Below, piece after piece: positions 10,779 through 21,243 of a DNA stretch of 64,000 nt. Where the stretch lies: NCBI RefSeq assembly GCF_003605125.1, contig NZ_QPQT01000002.1:186001-250000 (forward strand). Direction: 5' to 3'. The notes under the pieces are model-generated. The model did no database searches and was not told the DNA's origin. It was given only the letters and a program-made list of their open reading frames with translations. Source of the DNA: Shewanella algidipiscicola. GTDB taxonomy: Bacteria > Pseudomonadota > Gammaproteobacteria > Enterobacterales > Shewanellaceae. How positions within the stretch are numbered: the stretch's first letter is position 1; every line of letters starts with the position of its first letter. Position numbers and translations under genes: made by a program.

Positions 10779-13232
10779 ATGATCAACGATCCGCATTTAA
10801 AGCGTGAACAACAGAAGTACGACAACCCCATCCCTAGCCGTGAGTATATTTTAGAATACTTGCGCTCACAGAAATCACCCCTCAATCGCGAAAAAATTGC
10901 ATCTGCACTCAACATTGTTGATGAAGAGCAATTAGAAGCATTGCGTCGTCGTCTACGTGCGATGGAACGTGATGGTGAGCTAGTCTTTACGCGCGGGCAA
11001 GCCTATGGCTTACCTGAGCGCATGGACCTACTCAGCGGTACTGTGATTGGCCACCGCGATGGTTTTGGCTTTTTGAAGCTCGACGAAGGGGGTGATGACC
11101 TTTATATCAATAACCGTGACATGTTGATGTATTTTCACGGTGATAAGGTTTTAGCTCAAAAAGCTGGCGTCGATAGAAAAGGGCGTGGCGAAGCACGTAT
11201 TGTGCGCCTAACTCATCAGCGCACCGCCCCATTGGTGGGCCGTTTTCATATCGACTCAGGCATGGCCTTTGTCATCGCCGATGACAAACGTATCACCCAA
11301 GAGATTTTAATCCCTAACGAAGATCGCAACGGCGCCCGTCAAGGCGATGTAGTGGTGGTCGAGTTAACCCGTCGCCCAGGTCGCCATATCAAGGCTGCCG
11401 GTAAAGTGGTTGAAGTGTTAGGCAAAGAGATGGCACCCGGTATGGAGATAGAAATTGCATTACGTAATTACGATCTTCCCCACACTTGGTCGAGCGCTAT
11501 CGAAAAGAAACTGCGCAAGATCCCCGATGAGGTAACCGAAGAGGAAAAGCAAGGTCGTGTCGATCTGCGTAAGTTGCCTTTGGTGACCATTGACGGTGAA
11601 GATGCTCGCGATTTCGATGATGCCGTTTATGCCGAAACTAAAAAAAGCGGTGGCTGGCGCTTATGGGTTGCCATTGCCGATGTGAGTCATTATGTGCGCA
11701 CCGAATCGGCGCTGGATCAAGAGGCGCGTGCGCGGGGTAACTCGGTTTACTTCCCATCGCAAGTGATCCCTATGTTGCCTGAGAAGCTGTCAAACGGCCT
11801 GTGCTCACTCAATCCTGGGGTCGATCGCTTGTGCATGGTCGCAGAAATGACCATCTCAGCCACAGGTAAACTGTCGGGTTATAAGTTTTACCCAGCGGTG
11901 ATGCACTCTCACGCGCGTTTAACCTATACCCAAGTTGCCGATATGCTCGAAGGTGGTGAGGTGAGCGATGAGCTTAAACCTATCTTCCCGCATCTACAGA
12001 CGCTGCAATCTTTGTATCTGGTCTTAGAGCAAAACCGCGCTAAGCGCGGCGCCATTGCCTTTGAAACCACCGAGACCCAGTTTGTGTTTAACGTCGATCG
12101 TAAGATTGAGCGTATTGAGCCGCGTCATCGTAATCAGGCCCATAAAATCATTGAAGAATGTATGATTTTGGCCAACGTTGCCTCGGCTAAATTTGTGCAA
12201 AAGCATAAAGGTGAAGTGTTGTATCGGGTGCACGAGGCGCCATCTGAACAAAAACTCACTAATTTTAAGGACTTCCTTAAAGAGCGTGGATTGACCATGG
12301 GCGGCGGTTTAGAGCCTACTCCTGGTGATTACCAAGCCTTAATGGAGCAGATAGCCGACCGCCCAGATGCCGAACTGATACAGGTAATGTTGCTGCGCTC
12401 GATGCGTCAAGCTACTTATACTCCAGATAACCAAGGGCATTTTGGATTAGCGCTAGAGGAGTATTCCCACTTCACGTCGCCTATTCGCCGCTATCCTGAC
12501 CTTATCTTGCACCGCGTCATTCGCTATCTATTAGCCAAGGAGCGAGGGGAAGGCAAAGATAAATGGACTCCAGATGGGGGTTATCATTATCAGATTGAAG
12601 AGCTAGATCTACTTGGCGAAGAGTGTTCAACCACTGAACGCCGCGCCGATGAAGCGACCCGAGATGTTAGCGATTGGCTTAAATGTGAGTTTATGCGAGA
12701 TCATGTGGGGGATACCTTTGAAGCAGTGATCGCTTCGGTGACTCATTTTGGTCTGTTTGTACGCCTAAGTGATTTGTTTATTGATGGTTTAGTACATATT
12801 TCTAGCTTAGGTGGCGATTATTATCATTACGATAATATGCGTCAGCGCCTTGTGGGCGAAGCCTCTGGTCAGGTGTACCAGATTGGCGACCCGGTGACGG
12901 TTAAAGTGGCCAGCGTGAATCTTGATGATCGCCAAATCGATCTTGTGATGGTTGGTGATGAAGGGCGCTCGCCAAGGCGAGGTAAGAGTAATAAGCCGCT
13001 GACCGCCCGTGAACGGGTTAACCTTGAAGGTGCTAAGCAAGGTAAAGGGACTGGCGATAAAACGGCCCGCAAACCTCGACGCAGTAGCGCTAAGGCCGCA
13101 GCCGGTACGCCTAAGGCAGGCGTCAAGCGTAAAACCAATGGGGCTAAAGGCGGTGCAGCTAAAGCCAAAGCGGATGCAGCCAAAACTGGCGCCAAAAAAC
13201 GTAAGCCAGTAAAGCGTAAAGTCACTAAGTAA
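10779..13232 (+). CDS. rnr: RNase R, 3'-5' exoribonuclease
   Basis: An 817-residue RNase II-superfamily enzyme. In order it has an N-terminal winged-helix part (about 20-85), cold-shock-like OB domains (about 85-240), the RNB catalytic domain with [12 protein letters not shown] containing the metal-binding aspartates (about 270-600), an S1 domain (about 645-730) and a long basic Lys/Ala-rich tail (about 750-817). RNase R degrades structured RNA without a helicase and takes part in trans-translation and rRNA quality control. It is 29 bases upstream of rlmB in the conserved rnr-rlmB operon. Confidence 0.97.
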   Translation: MINDPHLKREQQKYDNPIPSREYILEYLRSQKSPLNREKIASALNIVDEEQLEALRRRLRAMERDGELVFTRGQAYGLPERMDLLSGTVIGHRDGFGFLKLDEGGDDLYINNRDMLMYFHGDKVLAQKAGVDRKGRGEARIVRLTHQRTAPLVGRFHIDSGMAFVIADDKRITQEILIPNEDRNGARQGDVVVVELTRRPGRHIKAAGKVVEVLGKEMAPGMEIEIALRNYDLPHTWSSAIEKKLRKIPDEVTEEEKQGRVDLRKLPLVTIDGEDARDFDDAVYAETKKSGGWRLWVAIADVSHYVRTESALDQEARARGNSVYFPSQVIPMLPEKLSNGLCSLNPGVDRLCMVAEMTISATGKLSGYKFYPAVMHSHARLTYTQVADMLEGGEVSDELKPIFPHLQTLQSLYLVLEQNRAKRGAIAFETTETQFVFNVDRKIERIEPRHRNQAHKIIEECMILANVASAKFVQKHKGEVLYRVHEAPSEQKLTNFKDFLKERGLTMGGGLEPTPGDYQALMEQIADRPDAELIQVMLLRSMRQATYTPDNQGHFGLALEEYSHFTSPIRRYPDLILHRVIRYLLAKERGEGKDKWTPDGGYHYQIEELDLLGEECSTTERRADEATRDVSDWLKCEFMRDHVGDTFEAVIASVTHFGLFVRLSDLFIDGLVHISSLGGDYYHYDNMRQRLVGEASGQVYQIGDPVTVKVASVNLDDRQIDLVMVGDEGRSPRRGKSNKPLTARERVNLEGAKQGKGTGDKTARKPRRSSAKAAAGTPKAGVKRKTNGAKGGAAKAKADAAKTGAKKRKPVKRKVTK

Positions 13233-13261
13233 TAAGCGCAGTAATAAGAGAAAATATATTA

Positions 13262-14002
13262 ATGAAAAAACAAGATATCACCTTCGGCATTCATGCGCTT
13301 GAAGCAGTGCTTAACCATAGTCCCGAACGTGTGATTGAGATGTGGGTATTGCAAGGTCGTGATGATCAACGTTTAACCCCACTACTTGAAATCGCCGCCC
13401 AGTATGGTGTGTCGATTCAAAAAACATCGCGTAAGGCGCTCGATGAGAAGGCGGGTAGCACCCAACATCAGGGGGTTTTGGCTCGCGTTAAAGCGGTTAA
13501 ACAGCTTAACGACAACGATCTGTTAGCCTTAGTGGAAAAGACCGACACCCCATTTTTGCTCATCCTAGATGGCGTTACCGACCCGCATAATCTGGGGGCC
13601 TGTTTACGTAACGCTGATGCCGCAGGTGTTCACGGTGTCATCGTGCCACGCGATAACTCGGTTGGCTTAACCCCAACGGTTAGCAAGGTAGCATGCGGCG
13701 CGGCTGAAGTGGTGCCACTGTTTCAGGTGACTAACCTCGCACGTACCATGAAGAGCCTGCAAGACAAGGGGATTTGGATCATTGGTGCAGCAGGCGAAGC
13801 CGAGCATAATCTGTATCAAGCCGACCTTAAAGGACCGCTAGCCATCGCCATGGGCGCCGAAGATAAAGGCCTGCGTCGTTTGACTCGAGAGAGCTGTGAT
13901 TCACTTGCCTCTATCCCAATGTCGGGCAGCGTTTCGAGTTTAAACGTATCGGTCGCGACGGGGATTTGTTTATTTGAAGCGGTTCGCCAAAGAATTAGCT
14001 AA
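13262..14002 (+). CDS. rlmB: RlmB, 23S rRNA (guanosine-2251-2'-O)-methyltransferase
   Basis: A 246-residue SPOUT methyltransferase. An N-terminal substrate-binding domain (about 1-75) is followed by the knotted catalytic domain with the three SpoU motifs: [29 protein letters not shown] and [15 protein letters not shown]. It methylates G2251 in the P loop of 23S rRNA using S-adenosylmethionine. Length and operon partner (rnr) match E. coli. Confidence 0.96.
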   Translation: MKKQDITFGIHALEAVLNHSPERVIEMWVLQGRDDQRLTPLLEIAAQYGVSIQKTSRKALDEKAGSTQHQGVLARVKAVKQLNDNDLLALVEKTDTPFLLILDGVTDPHNLGACLRNADAAGVHGVIVPRDNSVGLTPTVSKVACGAAEVVPLFQVTNLARTMKSLQDKGIWIIGAAGEAEHNLYQADLKGPLAIAMGAEDKGLRRLTRESCDSLASIPMSGSVSSLNVSVATGICLFEAVRQRIS

Positions 14003-14071
14003 CCGCCAATTTGATGGTCAATTGTTGATTTGGCCATTAGCTGGCAATAGCTTTTAGCCAATAGTGTTGAT

Positions 14072-14110
14072 AGATGCCGATGAGGATTAGCTTCATCGGC
14101 ATCTTTGTTT
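14072..14110 (+). terminator. Terminator of rnr-rlmB
   Basis: AGATGCCGATGA (14072-14083) and TCATCGGCATCT (14093-14104) form a 12-bp perfect stem with a 9-base loop and a T-rich tail, 70 bases after rlmB. Confidence 0.85.
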
Positions 14111-14271
14111 CTGGCATGAGGCTAATGTTGCTTTCAGTAATATTTGAACGAGGTTCTTGTCGAGCAGTGAGTTCGGTAATATTGCCAAACAAGGTGCTAC
14201 TGTTGATCTTGAAATAAGCGTCAGCAACCCTATTTATTATTAGCTAGTGCCACCATAAAGAGGTTATATCG

Positions 14272-14682
14272 ATGAAAATATTAAGTATTAAAAAGATGTT
14301 AGCGGTTTCGGCCTTAATGCTGTTGCCATCGTCGGTTGTCATGGCATCGAGCGATTGCACTCATTTAATCGGTTGTGAAAGGAAATTTTGTGAAATTGAA
14401 ACCCAGCTAGCACAGGCTAAAAAACAGAATAACTACCATAAAGTTAATGGGTTAACTAAGGCACTTGAAGAGGCTAAAGCTAACTGCAACAATGCATCGT
14501 TACGCCAGGAGTTGATTGAGGATATTGACGATGTTAACCAAGATATTGCCGAGTATACCCAAGCATTAGAGGAAGCCAAGGCCGAAGGCAAACAAGACAA
14601 GGTGATGAAGTATCAACATAAACTGCAGAGTGAGCGGCAGCAGTTGCAGCAACTAGAAGCGGAATTATCCAGCCTTAAATGA
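14272..14682 (+). CDS. DUF1090 periplasmic protein (YqjC-like)
   Basis: A 136-residue exported protein with a signal peptide (about 1-25, ending VVMAS). The mature part has Cys residues in SDCTHLIGCERKFCEIE and ANCNN, and is otherwise highly charged and helical with coiled-coil character (AEYTQALEEAKAEGKQDK, then QLQQLEAEL). This matches the DUF1090 family represented by E. coli YqjC, whose function is not established. It stands alone, with an AGAGG ribosome-binding site upstream. Confidence 0.8.
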   Translation: MKILSIKKMLAVSALMLLPSSVVMASSDCTHLIGCERKFCEIETQLAQAKKQNNYHKVNGLTKALEEAKANCNNASLRQELIEDIDDVNQDIAEYTQALEEAKAEGKQDKVMKYQHKLQSERQQLQQLEAELSSLK

Positions 14683-14894
14683 TAGTGAGTCACCAGTTAA
14701 TGTGATTTAAGGTTATGGTGCTAAGGGTAGCGCTTAGTAGGATAGGATTGGCCATAGGCTTATGCTAGCGTGGTGCTCATTGTGATAGCCATTAGCGATT
14801 GGGCATTCATTAAGGCTCATGTATCGGGGGTCATCTTAAGGATGCTTAGATGATAAAAGGCTGTCAGTGAGCTATGCCAAAGGAGCCCTGCCCG

Positions 14895-15743
14895 ATGACG
14901 ACAATTTTATATACAGTGTTAGCCTTGCTGGCGTTTGCGGGTAATTCTGTATTGTGTCGATTGGCGCTGGGCGAGGGCGCTATTGATGCTGCCAGTTTTA
15001 GTGTCATACGTCTGGTGTCTGGCGCAGCAGTACTCCTGTTTATCCTAAAGGTCATCCCCAAAAAAGCTACAGGGGTCTCTAAGGGCAGCTGGCGTGCTGC
15101 GCTCATGTTATTTTTGTATGCAGTCACGTTTTCTTTCGCCTATGTCTCGCTTGACACAGGTACTGGGGCGTTAATTTTATTTGGGCTGGTGCAGCTGACC
15201 ATGATTGGCGCGAGCTTAACCCAAGGTTATCGGTTGCGTTGGTTTGAATGGAGCGGGGTCGCGCTGGCGTTTTTAGGCTTGGTTTATTTGTTGCTGCCCA
15301 GCATATCGACGCCACCTTTGGGTGGGTTTATATTGATGGCACTCTCAGGTGTCGCTTGGGCAGGATACACCTTGGTGGGCAGAGGGAGTGGCGATCCTAT
15401 GAGCGATACCGCGTACAATTTTATGCGTTGTTTACCACTCGTACTGGTTTTATTGGCCGTGAGTTATCAATCTAGGCTACTGTCAATTGAGGGCGTGTTA
15501 CTGGCGATATTATCTGGTGGGTTAACATCGGGTATAGGCTATGCAATATGGTATGCGGCGCTTAAAGGCTTAACGGCGATTCAAGCGTCCGCAGTGCAAT
15601 TGTTAGTGCCGCTTTTGGCTGCTTTTGGCGGTGTGGTGCTCATCAATGAGCCGTTATCCAAGCCATTAATACTCGCCTCAGTCATGATACTTGGTGGCGT
15701 ATTGCTGGTGATGCTTGCTAAGCAGTATGTGCCACAGCGTTAA
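14895..15743 (+). CDS. DMT-superfamily (EamA) permease
   Basis: A 282-residue inner-membrane protein with about ten hydrophobic helices in two EamA repeats, each with the Gly/Pro-rich pattern seen in SVIRLVSGAAVLL and AVQLLVPLLAAFGGVVLINEP. The start is set at ATG 14895 since AGGAG lies at 14881-14885 with a 9-base gap; an in-frame ATG at 14874 lacks such a site. Members export amino acids or other metabolites, but the substrate cannot be read from sequence. The gene converges on the MOT1-type gene with only 5 bases between the stops. Confidence 0.85.
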   Translation: MTTILYTVLALLAFAGNSVLCRLALGEGAIDAASFSVIRLVSGAAVLLFILKVIPKKATGVSKGSWRAALMLFLYAVTFSFAYVSLDTGTGALILFGLVQLTMIGASLTQGYRLRWFEWSGVALAFLGLVYLLLPSISTPPLGGFILMALSGVAWAGYTLVGRGSGDPMSDTAYNFMRCLPLVLVLLAVSYQSRLLSIEGVLLAILSGGLTSGIGYAIWYAALKGLTAIQASAVQLLVPLLAAFGGVVLINEPLSKPLILASVMILGGVLLVMLAKQYVPQR

Positions 15744-15748
15744 CCTGT

Positions 15749-16906
15749 TCACGAACGTAAATCGTTAATGGTATGCCATTGACGACGTCCCACCTCTAAT
15801 ATCATTCCTGCCGCTAAGCCTGCTGCCGTGTTGACAAATAAACACACCGCCGCAGTCGAGAGGATGACAAAAATACAAAAGGGTTTGCCGTCGATAAAGC
15901 GTTTTGACCATGCCAATTGTACTCCTGCAATAGCAAGCAAGCTGCCCAGCACCGCTAAGGGGATAAGTGACAGTAGGCTCGCGATACCCTCACCCCAACA
16001 TAGGGCGATGAGTAGACAGCTACTACCAAATAGGGCGGGAGCGAGCCAGGTTCTGGCGCCAAAATGATATTGCACCGCTAGCCCTCCTGCGCCATGGCAC
16101 ATGGCGGCTGCGCCAAAAGGCGCTAATAGCAGGTTGGCCCAGCCAGAGCTGGTGGCGAGTCGTTTAGGTGAGAATCTGTCTGTGTGATGATTGGCATCGT
16201 GGGGAAATTTCTCTTTTGCCATTGCCGAGGTGGCGATCACCGCATTGGTGAGTGTCAGTGCCAGCTGCGGAAGGACTAATAATCCGGCAGCGGAGGTCCA
16301 CTCTTGCATACTGGGCCAGCCCAGTTGCCAATCGTTGCTGGCCGCGAGTGTAAAGCTAGGGGCGAAGCCGCTGTAATATTGCCATACAATCCCGAGCACT
16401 AACACTAAAGGCATCACAAGGTAGGGCAGGGGTAAGAAACGGCTAGCAAACAGGGCGCTAAAGGCCAAGATGCCGATGAGCCAGGTGTCGCTCATCATCT
16501 GGGCGCCCATCCAAATCAGTTGTAAACCTATGGCCAGCTGTATACCAATACTGATGGCGGGTGACAACTGTTTAGCCATCCAGGTAATGGCACCGCTGTA
16601 GGCTAACAGCAGTAAAATACCGCCCATCATCATGCCACTGGCTTGCAGCATGCCGGGGGTTAACCCTTGGGCGATGACCAGCGCGGCAATCACCTTCATC
16701 GGTTGTACAGGTATCGGCCTGCGGTAGTAGAAGGCGCTAAATAAGGCGAACAGGCCAAAGCCGATAAAGATCCCTTGAGCTGAGAAGTGGTTCAGGGCGA
16801 TAAGCCCCAGCACTAAAGGTAAAAAAGTGCCTAAATCGGCAAAAGCTCCGCCGAATTCACCTGTAAATTGATTAATGTATTTCAATCTGTTGCTATTACA
16901 ACTCAT
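15749..16906 (-). CDS. MOT1-type molybdate/sulfate transporter
   Basis: A 385-residue polytopic membrane protein with about ten helices. The N-terminal FGGAFADLGTFLPLVLGL and the following RRPIPVQPMKVIAA motif are hallmarks of the MFS_MOT1/SulP-related molybdate transporters, and a second half repeats the pattern (SGWANLLLAPFGAAAMCHGAGGLA). Plant MOT1 imports molybdate; bacterial members are annotated as molybdate or sulfate transporters. Its neighbour, the otr cluster, is an anaerobic respiration system but needs no molybdenum, so linkage is not evidence of function. Confidence 0.75.
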   Translation of the reverse strand: MSCNSNRLKYINQFTGEFGGAFADLGTFLPLVLGLIALNHFSAQGIFIGFGLFALFSAFYYRRPIPVQPMKVIAALVIAQGLTPGMLQASGMMMGGILLLLAYSGAITWMAKQLSPAISIGIQLAIGLQLIWMGAQMMSDTWLIGILAFSALFASRFLPLPYLVMPLVLVLGIVWQYYSGFAPSFTLAASNDWQLGWPSMQEWTSAAGLLVLPQLALTLTNAVIATSAMAKEKFPHDANHHTDRFSPKRLATSSGWANLLLAPFGAAAMCHGAGGLAVQYHFGARTWLAPALFGSSCLLIALCWGEGIASLLSLIPLAVLGSLLAIAGVQLAWSKRFIDGKPFCIFVILSTAAVCLFVNTAAGLAAGMILEVGRRQWHTINDLRS

Positions 16907-17022
16907 ATAGCTTGCCGCAGAAAATGGTCTCTTAATAACGCAATTTTAATGCCACATTTTTTGTGGTTATTCATAGGATTAAGCAGCTTATATAGCCATG
17001 GTTGACGAGGGTGTGAGACAAA

Positions 17023-17061
17023 ATGGCCAACTCGATAAAAAAACTGTGTCGAATTGGCCAT
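17023..17061 (-). terminator. Inverted repeat after otr
   Basis: ATGGCCAACTCGA (17023-17035) pairs with TCGAATTGGCCAT (17049-17061) with one mismatch in 13. It lies 57 bases beyond the otr stop in the direction of transcription, and a short TTTG follows. It probably ends the otr operon transcript. Confidence 0.5.
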
Positions 17062-17117
17062 ATGGCTTAAGGCGATAACGGTGCTACCTGTTAGCGGTAG
17101 CGCTCATGAATCTAGAC

Positions 17118-18521
17118 CTATTTTTCGTGTCTGACTCCTTGTTTGTTTTTCATTGGGTCGCCGTCATAACCTAAGGCTTGCCAATCCATGCGAGTGCCTT
17201 TGTTGTGGCAGTCGTTACATTTAAGGGCTTGATCTGATGGCGATACCATATGGTTGATACGCCACCACATTTCGGTTTCAGCAAAGCCATGTTCGCCACT
17301 GTACTTGATACCTTGCTCCGTTAATGCTTGGTTAGCTTCCATACCTAACTTCGCGGCTTTATCCCAGTCGAAGTCTTTCCAGTAGCCGCCTTTGCCATAA
17401 ACCTTGGCCGTGACAAAGATATTTTGTTTCTTGTCGTAGATCTGTTTGCCTCTGTGTACTTTGAACGGATAGATCTTAGCGGTAGCGTCGGTAATATCGC
17501 CTATGGGGTAAGTCAGTTTAGTTATCTTGGTGGGGTCCATTTTATCGCCGACCATGTAGGCATCGGCTTTGCCGTTATACCAAGCATATTCAGGAGCCAC
17601 CATCTTCTTCCAAACGAAGCTGCCTTTTTTCTTCATAAAGGTGTGCTTGCCATTTTCATCGACGGTTTCTTCTTGATCGCTACCTGCAGTAGACCAATCC
17701 CAGCTCATCTTCGTAGGCTCATTGCGCGCAAAGAAGGGGATATGGCATGTCTGACAAGCCACGCTAGCGGTATGGGTGTTAAGGCGTTTGTTGCTGTGAG
17801 GCGCAGCTTCATGGCAGCTTTCACAGCCAATGTCATTAGTGCCGCCTGGTGATACACCCATGGCATTACCGCTGATTTGATGTTGCTCGGTAGCATGGCA
17901 GGTTTGGCACTGGAAGTCGTTGCCATCGCTGTCCATATGGACATCGGTTGCCTTATCTGGGTAAGCCATCGAGGAGTCGAGATCGCCATGTTTAACCGCA
18001 TCTCCACCGCCGCCATAGAAGTGGCAAGTACCGCAGTTATCTCGTACTGGCATACCGACATTTTGCGCTACGCGCTCAAGGTTGACCTTGGCTAACGCTT
18101 CACCCGCACCGGCTGGATCTTTAATATAAGTCCCTGTGGTATCGTGACAGACCAAGCAGTCGACCTTGGTCATGTCGCTGAAGTCGAAACTGTCGTCTTT
18201 CCAGCCATAACCCGCATGGCAACTAGTACATCTGGGTTCGTTACCCGAAATTGAGGTACAAAAGTTATTGATGGCGTTTTTTTTGCCACGTTTAACCGTG
18301 CGTTCAGGAAGTACTTGTTCCAATTCCCATGTCCAGTGGGATGATTTCATAAAGTCTTTAGCATGATCTTCATGGCACTCAACACATTGTGCCGTGACTT
18401 GTGACCCTTGGGTAAAGGGGCCTGCAATGGCATCTTTATGGGGATTGTCTGCGGCATTGGCGCTGGCCAGCCCCAATAGCCCCATGGCGATTATTGAGAT
18501 TAAAAAGCGTGGATGTTTCAT
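17118..18521 (-). CDS. otr: Otr, periplasmic octaheme tetrathionate reductase
   Basis: A 467-residue exported multiheme cytochrome c: signal peptide to about residue 23 (ASANA), then eight CXXCH motifs at about 46, 98, 122, 163, 205, 233, 256 and 435. This number, the spacing with a long gap before the last haem, and the length fit the Shewanella octaheme tetrathionate reductase, whose active-site haem has an unusual lysine ligand; K134 or K145, between the third and fourth motifs, are candidates here. The enzyme reduces tetrathionate in vitro and also nitrite and hydroxylamine. It is the last gene of an operon with a DUF3373 outer-membrane protein and a monoheme cytochrome. Confidence 0.9.
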   Translation of the reverse strand: MKHPRFLISIIAMGLLGLASANAADNPHKDAIAGPFTQGSQVTAQCVECHEDHAKDFMKSSHWTWELEQVLPERTVKRGKKNAINNFCTSISGNEPRCTSCHAGYGWKDDSFDFSDMTKVDCLVCHDTTGTYIKDPAGAGEALAKVNLERVAQNVGMPVRDNCGTCHFYGGGGDAVKHGDLDSSMAYPDKATDVHMDSDGNDFQCQTCHATEQHQISGNAMGVSPGGTNDIGCESCHEAAPHSNKRLNTHTASVACQTCHIPFFARNEPTKMSWDWSTAGSDQEETVDENGKHTFMKKKGSFVWKKMVAPEYAWYNGKADAYMVGDKMDPTKITKLTYPIGDITDATAKIYPFKVHRGKQIYDKKQNIFVTAKVYGKGGYWKDFDWDKAAKLGMEANQALTEQGIKYSGEHGFAETEMWWRINHMVSPSDQALKCNDCHNKGTRMDWQALGYDGDPMKNKQGVRHEK

Positions 18522-18564
18522 CGGTTATCCCTACCCCCGGCGAGCGCCGGGGAATAGTCTAAGT

Positions 18565-20277
18565 TTAGAAGTTGACTGTTAACGAGGCATTGATGTCAAA
18601 GGCGGTGTCGACCACAGGGAGCATCGAATAAGCGGTGCCTTCAATGACATCATCAATTTTTTGCGGCGCGCCAACAGGGGTACCGCTACCTGTGTATTCA
18701 TAGTCGTAATAAATCCCTGCCAGTTTGATGAACATACGTGGGTTGATATCAAACAGGTAATAGGCTTCGGCAACATGACCACGGGTGGCAAGCTTGCTGC
18801 CAATTGGATCGTCTTGCGCTTGAGTAAACGGAGTCCAGTATTTAGAGCCGTAGTTATATTCCAGGCCTAACTTACCGTAAGGCGCCGGAATTTGGATGCC
18901 GACATAAACGCCGTACCCATCTTTAGTGTCGGCGCTATCGGCGGCGTCTGGCATCATGATAATTTCACTGCCGTCGGCGTTGACCTGTGCTTCAAATACC
19001 GCATCACTTAACATGCCGCCAAACATACCGGCATTGCCGTTGCCTTCGGCTCGTGTCCAGCCAAAAGAGGCGAATAGCTTCATATCCTCATCGCTTTCAT
19101 AGGCGTAACCGACACCCCCTAAATACATATCGCCAATCACCCCACTAGGTTGTACCCGGGTTTGAAAGTTGAAGTTGTCAAACTTCTGCATATCTTGGTA
19201 CATGGTTGGGGCAAAAATGCCTGCCAGTTGAGTTGGAAAAGCCATGGTGCCTTTGAAGCCGTCGTTAATGTCTTTGGCACCAAACAGAGTAAATTGCAGG
19301 AAGTGGTTACCGTCGTTGATGGCGTCGATATTAAAACCCCCTAGATGCGTATCTTTGGTGACGATATCACCAAACATTTCGCCATTCCCCCATTGTGACT
19401 CAAAGCCTTGGCCGTAACAGAAACGGACCACTTGGCCATCGATACCTGTGATTTCGCCTAAGTTGTAACCTAAGGTGGCGCCATCGAAGTTAAAGTTGAC
19501 TAAGTGACCCGACGGTGTGCCACCGCGCTTCTCGTTTTCTCTGTAATGTGATGGTGGGCCGTAGGTTGAGGGGCGACGACCGATAGAAAGATAGGTGTTG
19601 GTGCCACCGATGTTTTTCCAATCGAAGTAGGCGCGCTCGACTCTGAGCCAATCACCGCTGGTATTGCCACTACTACTGCCATCCATGGTGAACGAGCGCC
19701 ATGAATCAAATACTTGGGTGCCAGTCGAGTCACCCCAGTTTTTATACATGCTTAATCGAGCTGAAAAGCCAACGTTGTCCCATACTTTGGCTTTTAGATT
19801 GAGTCTGAGGCGGGTGGTATAGAAAATATCGTTATCGATATCTTGTACCGATTTAGGTGCAAGCACATAAGGCATTACCCCCTGTAACATGCCATTTTGG
19901 AACGCACTGGCTAATTCAGGGTTGGCGCTTAACATCTTGCCTAATGGCGAGTTGGCATCGTTTGGCATTCCAAAGGCGCCAGACATGGCTTTTTGGCCAA
20001 AATCATTGAAGTCAACTTTGATGGCAGGGTTCCAAGTGACATTTTGGTAATGCAGTGAATGAGCCTTAGTACGAAAATCCCCAGTGAGTTGGATTCTGTC
20101 TAGTGCCGTGTGGCGCTCATTCTGGTCTACGCGGCTATTAATATCGTCAATTTCTTGCGATAACTCAGCTAGTTGCTGTTTTAAGTCTGCCAGCTTTTGT
20201 TGCTCTTGGTCGGCACTGTAAGCACCGCCAGAAAAGGCTAATGCATTGGCAATAAGTATCGATAGTAGTGTACGCAT
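18565..20277 (-). CDS. DUF3373 outer-membrane beta-barrel protein
   Basis: A 570-residue secreted protein: signal peptide to about residue 21, a short coiled coil (about 22-55, EQQKLADLKQQLAELSQEID), then a long beta-strand-rich domain with aromatic-girdle-like strands, ending in the outer-membrane signature Phe (LTVNF). This matches DUF3373, a porin-like family found beside multiheme cytochromes in Shewanella and other metal reducers. It may form the outer-membrane partner of Otr, but no role has been shown. The stop is 43 bases before the otr start. Confidence 0.8.
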   Translation of the reverse strand: MRTLLSILIANALAFSGGAYSADQEQQKLADLKQQLAELSQEIDDINSRVDQNERHTALDRIQLTGDFRTKAHSLHYQNVTWNPAIKVDFNDFGQKAMSGAFGMPNDANSPLGKMLSANPELASAFQNGMLQGVMPYVLAPKSVQDIDNDIFYTTRLRLNLKAKVWDNVGFSARLSMYKNWGDSTGTQVFDSWRSFTMDGSSSGNTSGDWLRVERAYFDWKNIGGTNTYLSIGRRPSTYGPPSHYRENEKRGGTPSGHLVNFNFDGATLGYNLGEITGIDGQVVRFCYGQGFESQWGNGEMFGDIVTKDTHLGGFNIDAINDGNHFLQFTLFGAKDINDGFKGTMAFPTQLAGIFAPTMYQDMQKFDNFNFQTRVQPSGVIGDMYLGGVGYAYESDEDMKLFASFGWTRAEGNGNAGMFGGMLSDAVFEAQVNADGSEIIMMPDAADSADTKDGYGVYVGIQIPAPYGKLGLEYNYGSKYWTPFTQAQDDPIGSKLATRGHVAEAYYLFDINPRMFIKLAGIYYDYEYTGSGTPVGAPQKIDDVIEGTAYSMLPVVDTAFDINASLTVNF

Positions 20278-20325
20278 CTTATCTCTCCGTCGCGCGAGGT
20301 GCGCAGTCGATGGGCTTAGTGAGTC

Positions 20326-20655
20326 TTAACCACAGGTTTGTGGTTGATCGGAGTCTGCCGCGTGGTCATAGAGAAACTGCTGGATATCCAAGCGTTCTTT
20401 TTCGGAGAGTTGTTCAAAAACTTCAGGCTTAACCTTGTGTTGGTCATTCTTAAAGAAACGATCCCACTGGCTCATGGTTTTGCTCATCGGGGTGATTTCA
20501 CCGCCCGAATCGCCTTTGCTATGACAGGCTTTACACTCTTTCTTGTAGAGGTGTTTGCCTTTCTTCGGGTTGCCACCTTCTACGGCATATACTTGGGCGC
20601 CTAACGAGAATGTGAGCATGATACACGTTGTTATCTTGACTATGTTTTTCATCAT
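20326..20655 (-). CDS. Monoheme cytochrome c, first gene of the otr operon
   Basis: A 109-residue exported class I cytochrome c with a signal peptide (about 1-25, ending VYA) and one CXXCH motif (ECKACHSKGDSGG); Met58 in EITPMSKTM could be the distal ligand. It is a likely periplasmic electron carrier for the downstream multihaem protein Otr. The start Met is followed by a second in-frame Met that could also serve. The gap to the DUF3373 gene is 48 bases. Confidence 0.85.
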   Translation of the reverse strand: MMKNIVKITTCIMLTFSLGAQVYAVEGGNPKKGKHLYKKECKACHSKGDSGGEITPMSKTMSQWDRFFKNDQHKVKPEVFEQLSEKERLDIQQFLYDHAADSDQPQTCG

Positions 20656-20746
20656 CTTTCCTTAATCACCGCCCGTGGTGATTTTTTTGTTAAACAAATC
20701 GAGCGTTTGTTGTTAAAGATCTTACTCAAGCGGGTGAGATGTGAAT

Positions 20747-20760
20747 TTGAGGTTGATCAC
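20747..20760 (-). promoter_or_regulatory. FNR/EtrA-like site upstream of the otr operon
   Basis: TTGAG-GTTG-ATCAC matches the FNR consensus TTGAT-N4-ATCAA at 8 of 10 positions, 92-105 bases upstream of the monoheme cytochrome ATG. An anaerobic regulator at an anaerobic respiration operon makes sense, but the match is imperfect. Confidence 0.35.
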
Positions 20761-20769
20761 TTTTACAAT

Positions 20770-20814
20770 AAAAATCTAATTGATAAAAATATCATTGATA
20801 AAAATCTAATTGAT
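20770..20814. repeat. Three tandem 15-bp A/T-rich units
   Basis: Units AAAAATCTAATTGAT (20770-20784), AAAAATATCATTGAT (20785-20799) and AAAAATCTAATTGAT (20800-20814) run head to tail; the outer two are identical. They lie 10 bases upstream of the FNR-like site, seen from the otr operon. The rest of the gap up to the TraF-like gene (20815-21243) is A/T-rich, with one unsupported frame at 20851-21117. Confidence 0.8.
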
Positions 20815-21243
20815 GCTATGTAAGTATCTATATTTAATGGTTTTTGTGTTTTGTTGTTTTTATGGGGAGGCGATTTAGGCTATCAATTGCTGGTGGAGGT
20901 GAATCACACTTTAGATGTTCATCATCTGCTAAATAACGTTAGCGATATCAATAAGCTTGTTAATTTATTTAAAGGGGGGGCGTTGTTAGATGGTATCAAT
21001 ATGCCGTCTAAAGTAGGTGAAAGAGGTTTTTTATGGGGGGCAATATCCATCACTTCAGCTATTTTTACGCCTAATAAAAGGGGATGGACCATCGACGTCA
21101 GTGCAACTAGAGATTAAATAGCACTAAATTGCAGTATTTTTACTAAGCACATCATTCAGAACTTGATAAATGAACTATCTTTAAAAATCGAGCGTATAAA
21201 CATTTCGACACGCTTAAAAATATCATGGTTCGGGGGAAAGGGA

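Noticed and set aside
20851..21117. An 88-codon plus-strand frame upstream of the TraF-like gene
   Set aside because: No ribosome-binding site, unusual composition, no recognisable domain, and it lies in an A/T-rich regulatory gap.
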